Below, piece by piece: positions 63,881 to 64,000 of a stretch of 64,000 nt of DNA. A program made the translations under genes and the position numbers. The stretch is from assembly GCA_030681515.1 (NCBI GenBank), contig JAUXSE010000016.1, positions 148,848 to 212,847 of the forward strand, given 5' to 3'. The DNA comes from Geothrix sp. (GTDB lineage: Bacteria; Acidobacteriota; Holophagae; Holophagales; Holophagaceae). Within the stretch, counting starts at the first letter, position 1, and each line of letters opens with the position of its first letter. The notes beneath the pieces were generated by a model, which was given only the letters and a program-made list of their open reading frames with translations, had not been told where the DNA came from and searched no databases.

Positions 63881-64000
63881 CTCCGCGAGCGAGCGAAGCG
63901 AGGAGCGGGAGGACAGCGCGGGGCGCTGTCCGTCAGGCGGGAGGCTCCGACTCCGCGAGCGAGCGAAGCGAGGAGCGGGAGGACAGCGCGGGGCGCTGTC
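63881..64000. repeat. 50-bp direct repeat with hairpin, two copies
   Basis: Positions 63881-63930 and 63951-64000 are identical. Each contains GGACAGCGC-GGG-GCGCTGTC(C), a hairpin with a 3-nt loop, and the preceding GAGCGAGCGAAGCGAGGAGC. The spacer contains GGAGGCTCC as in the 3525-3600 unit read on the other strand. It continues beyond the window. Confidence 0.9.

Overview
The window is a GC-rich, densely packed chromosomal segment of a free-living, flagellated or gliding Gram-negative bacterium. It encodes RND efflux pumps, an outer-membrane barrel-like protein, a PilT-type motor and a chemosensory array. The gene set and protein style resemble Acidobacteriota, class Holophagae (Geothrix/Holophaga-like). 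That placement is inference from protein style; no rRNA lies in the window. No tRNA, rRNA, CRISPR array, classical insertion sequence or prophage was found.

Layout. 1-3200 (minus): a truncated acyl-CoA dehydrogenase, a methyl-accepting chemotaxis protein and a small P-loop ATPase. 3201-4148 is the only long gene-poor stretch; it holds a 53-bp direct repeat, a cluster of short hairpin repeats and one small membrane-protein gene. 4149-8198 (minus) is a run of overlapping genes, pyrR-pyrB-two ORF6N-type genes (one frameshifted)-gpmI. 8341-14275 (plus) is a chemosensory operon: PilZ, CheY, a CheZ-like protein, a triple-CheW protein, CheA and a CheW-CheZ fusion. asnS follows, then a two-gene accessory cassette (DUF6978 and DUF1828/DUF1829) flanked by related hairpins, then ybeD, an HU protein, pilT, typA, a YdcF-family gene and rsmI.

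22916-33908 (plus) is one compact hydrogenase locus: hoxF-hoxU-hoxY-hoxH-hoxW encode a bidirectional NAD-linked group 3d-type [NiFe] hydrogenase and its protease, and hypA-B-F-C-D-E encode nearly the whole nickel/iron-cyanide maturation pathway. 33971-36586 (minus) combines a sensor kinase, an ECF sigma factor and a ChrR-like zinc/cupin anti-sigma factor, divergent from a GAF sensor kinase. 38095-38637 is a 543-bp element carrying a four-helix-bundle (S23/Avd-like) gene between inverted arrays of a 7-bp repeat. 38648-46534 holds an aminotransferase, a HAD nucleotidase, an SprT-like protein, an outer-membrane protein, an orphan gene, aspS and a Uma2-type nuclease. 46597-54839 (minus) is a marR-adaptor-RND-RND efflux operon. 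54895-63084 (minus) carries a DEAD-box helicase, a SLAC1/TehA transporter, a ZIP transporter, a trans-sulfuration enzyme, a NifX-like protein, a DUF134 regulator, a PAS sensor kinase and hisS. A divergent peptidoglycan amidase and a 50-bp direct repeat close the window.

Most notable: three intergenic gaps (20929-21118, 38095-38637, 52972-53073) hold the same kind of structure. Each has a tandem array of a 7- or 9-bp unit on the left and the same unit, inverted, on the right. The interior is 120 bp, a gene, or 28 bp respectively. I read these as one class of small insertion element, with the four-helix-bundle protein as cargo or driver of the full-length copy. A second notable point is the chemosensory operon, where two different proteins carry a CheZ-like phosphatase motif, one fused to CheW and one carrying a FliM-like N-terminal peptide.
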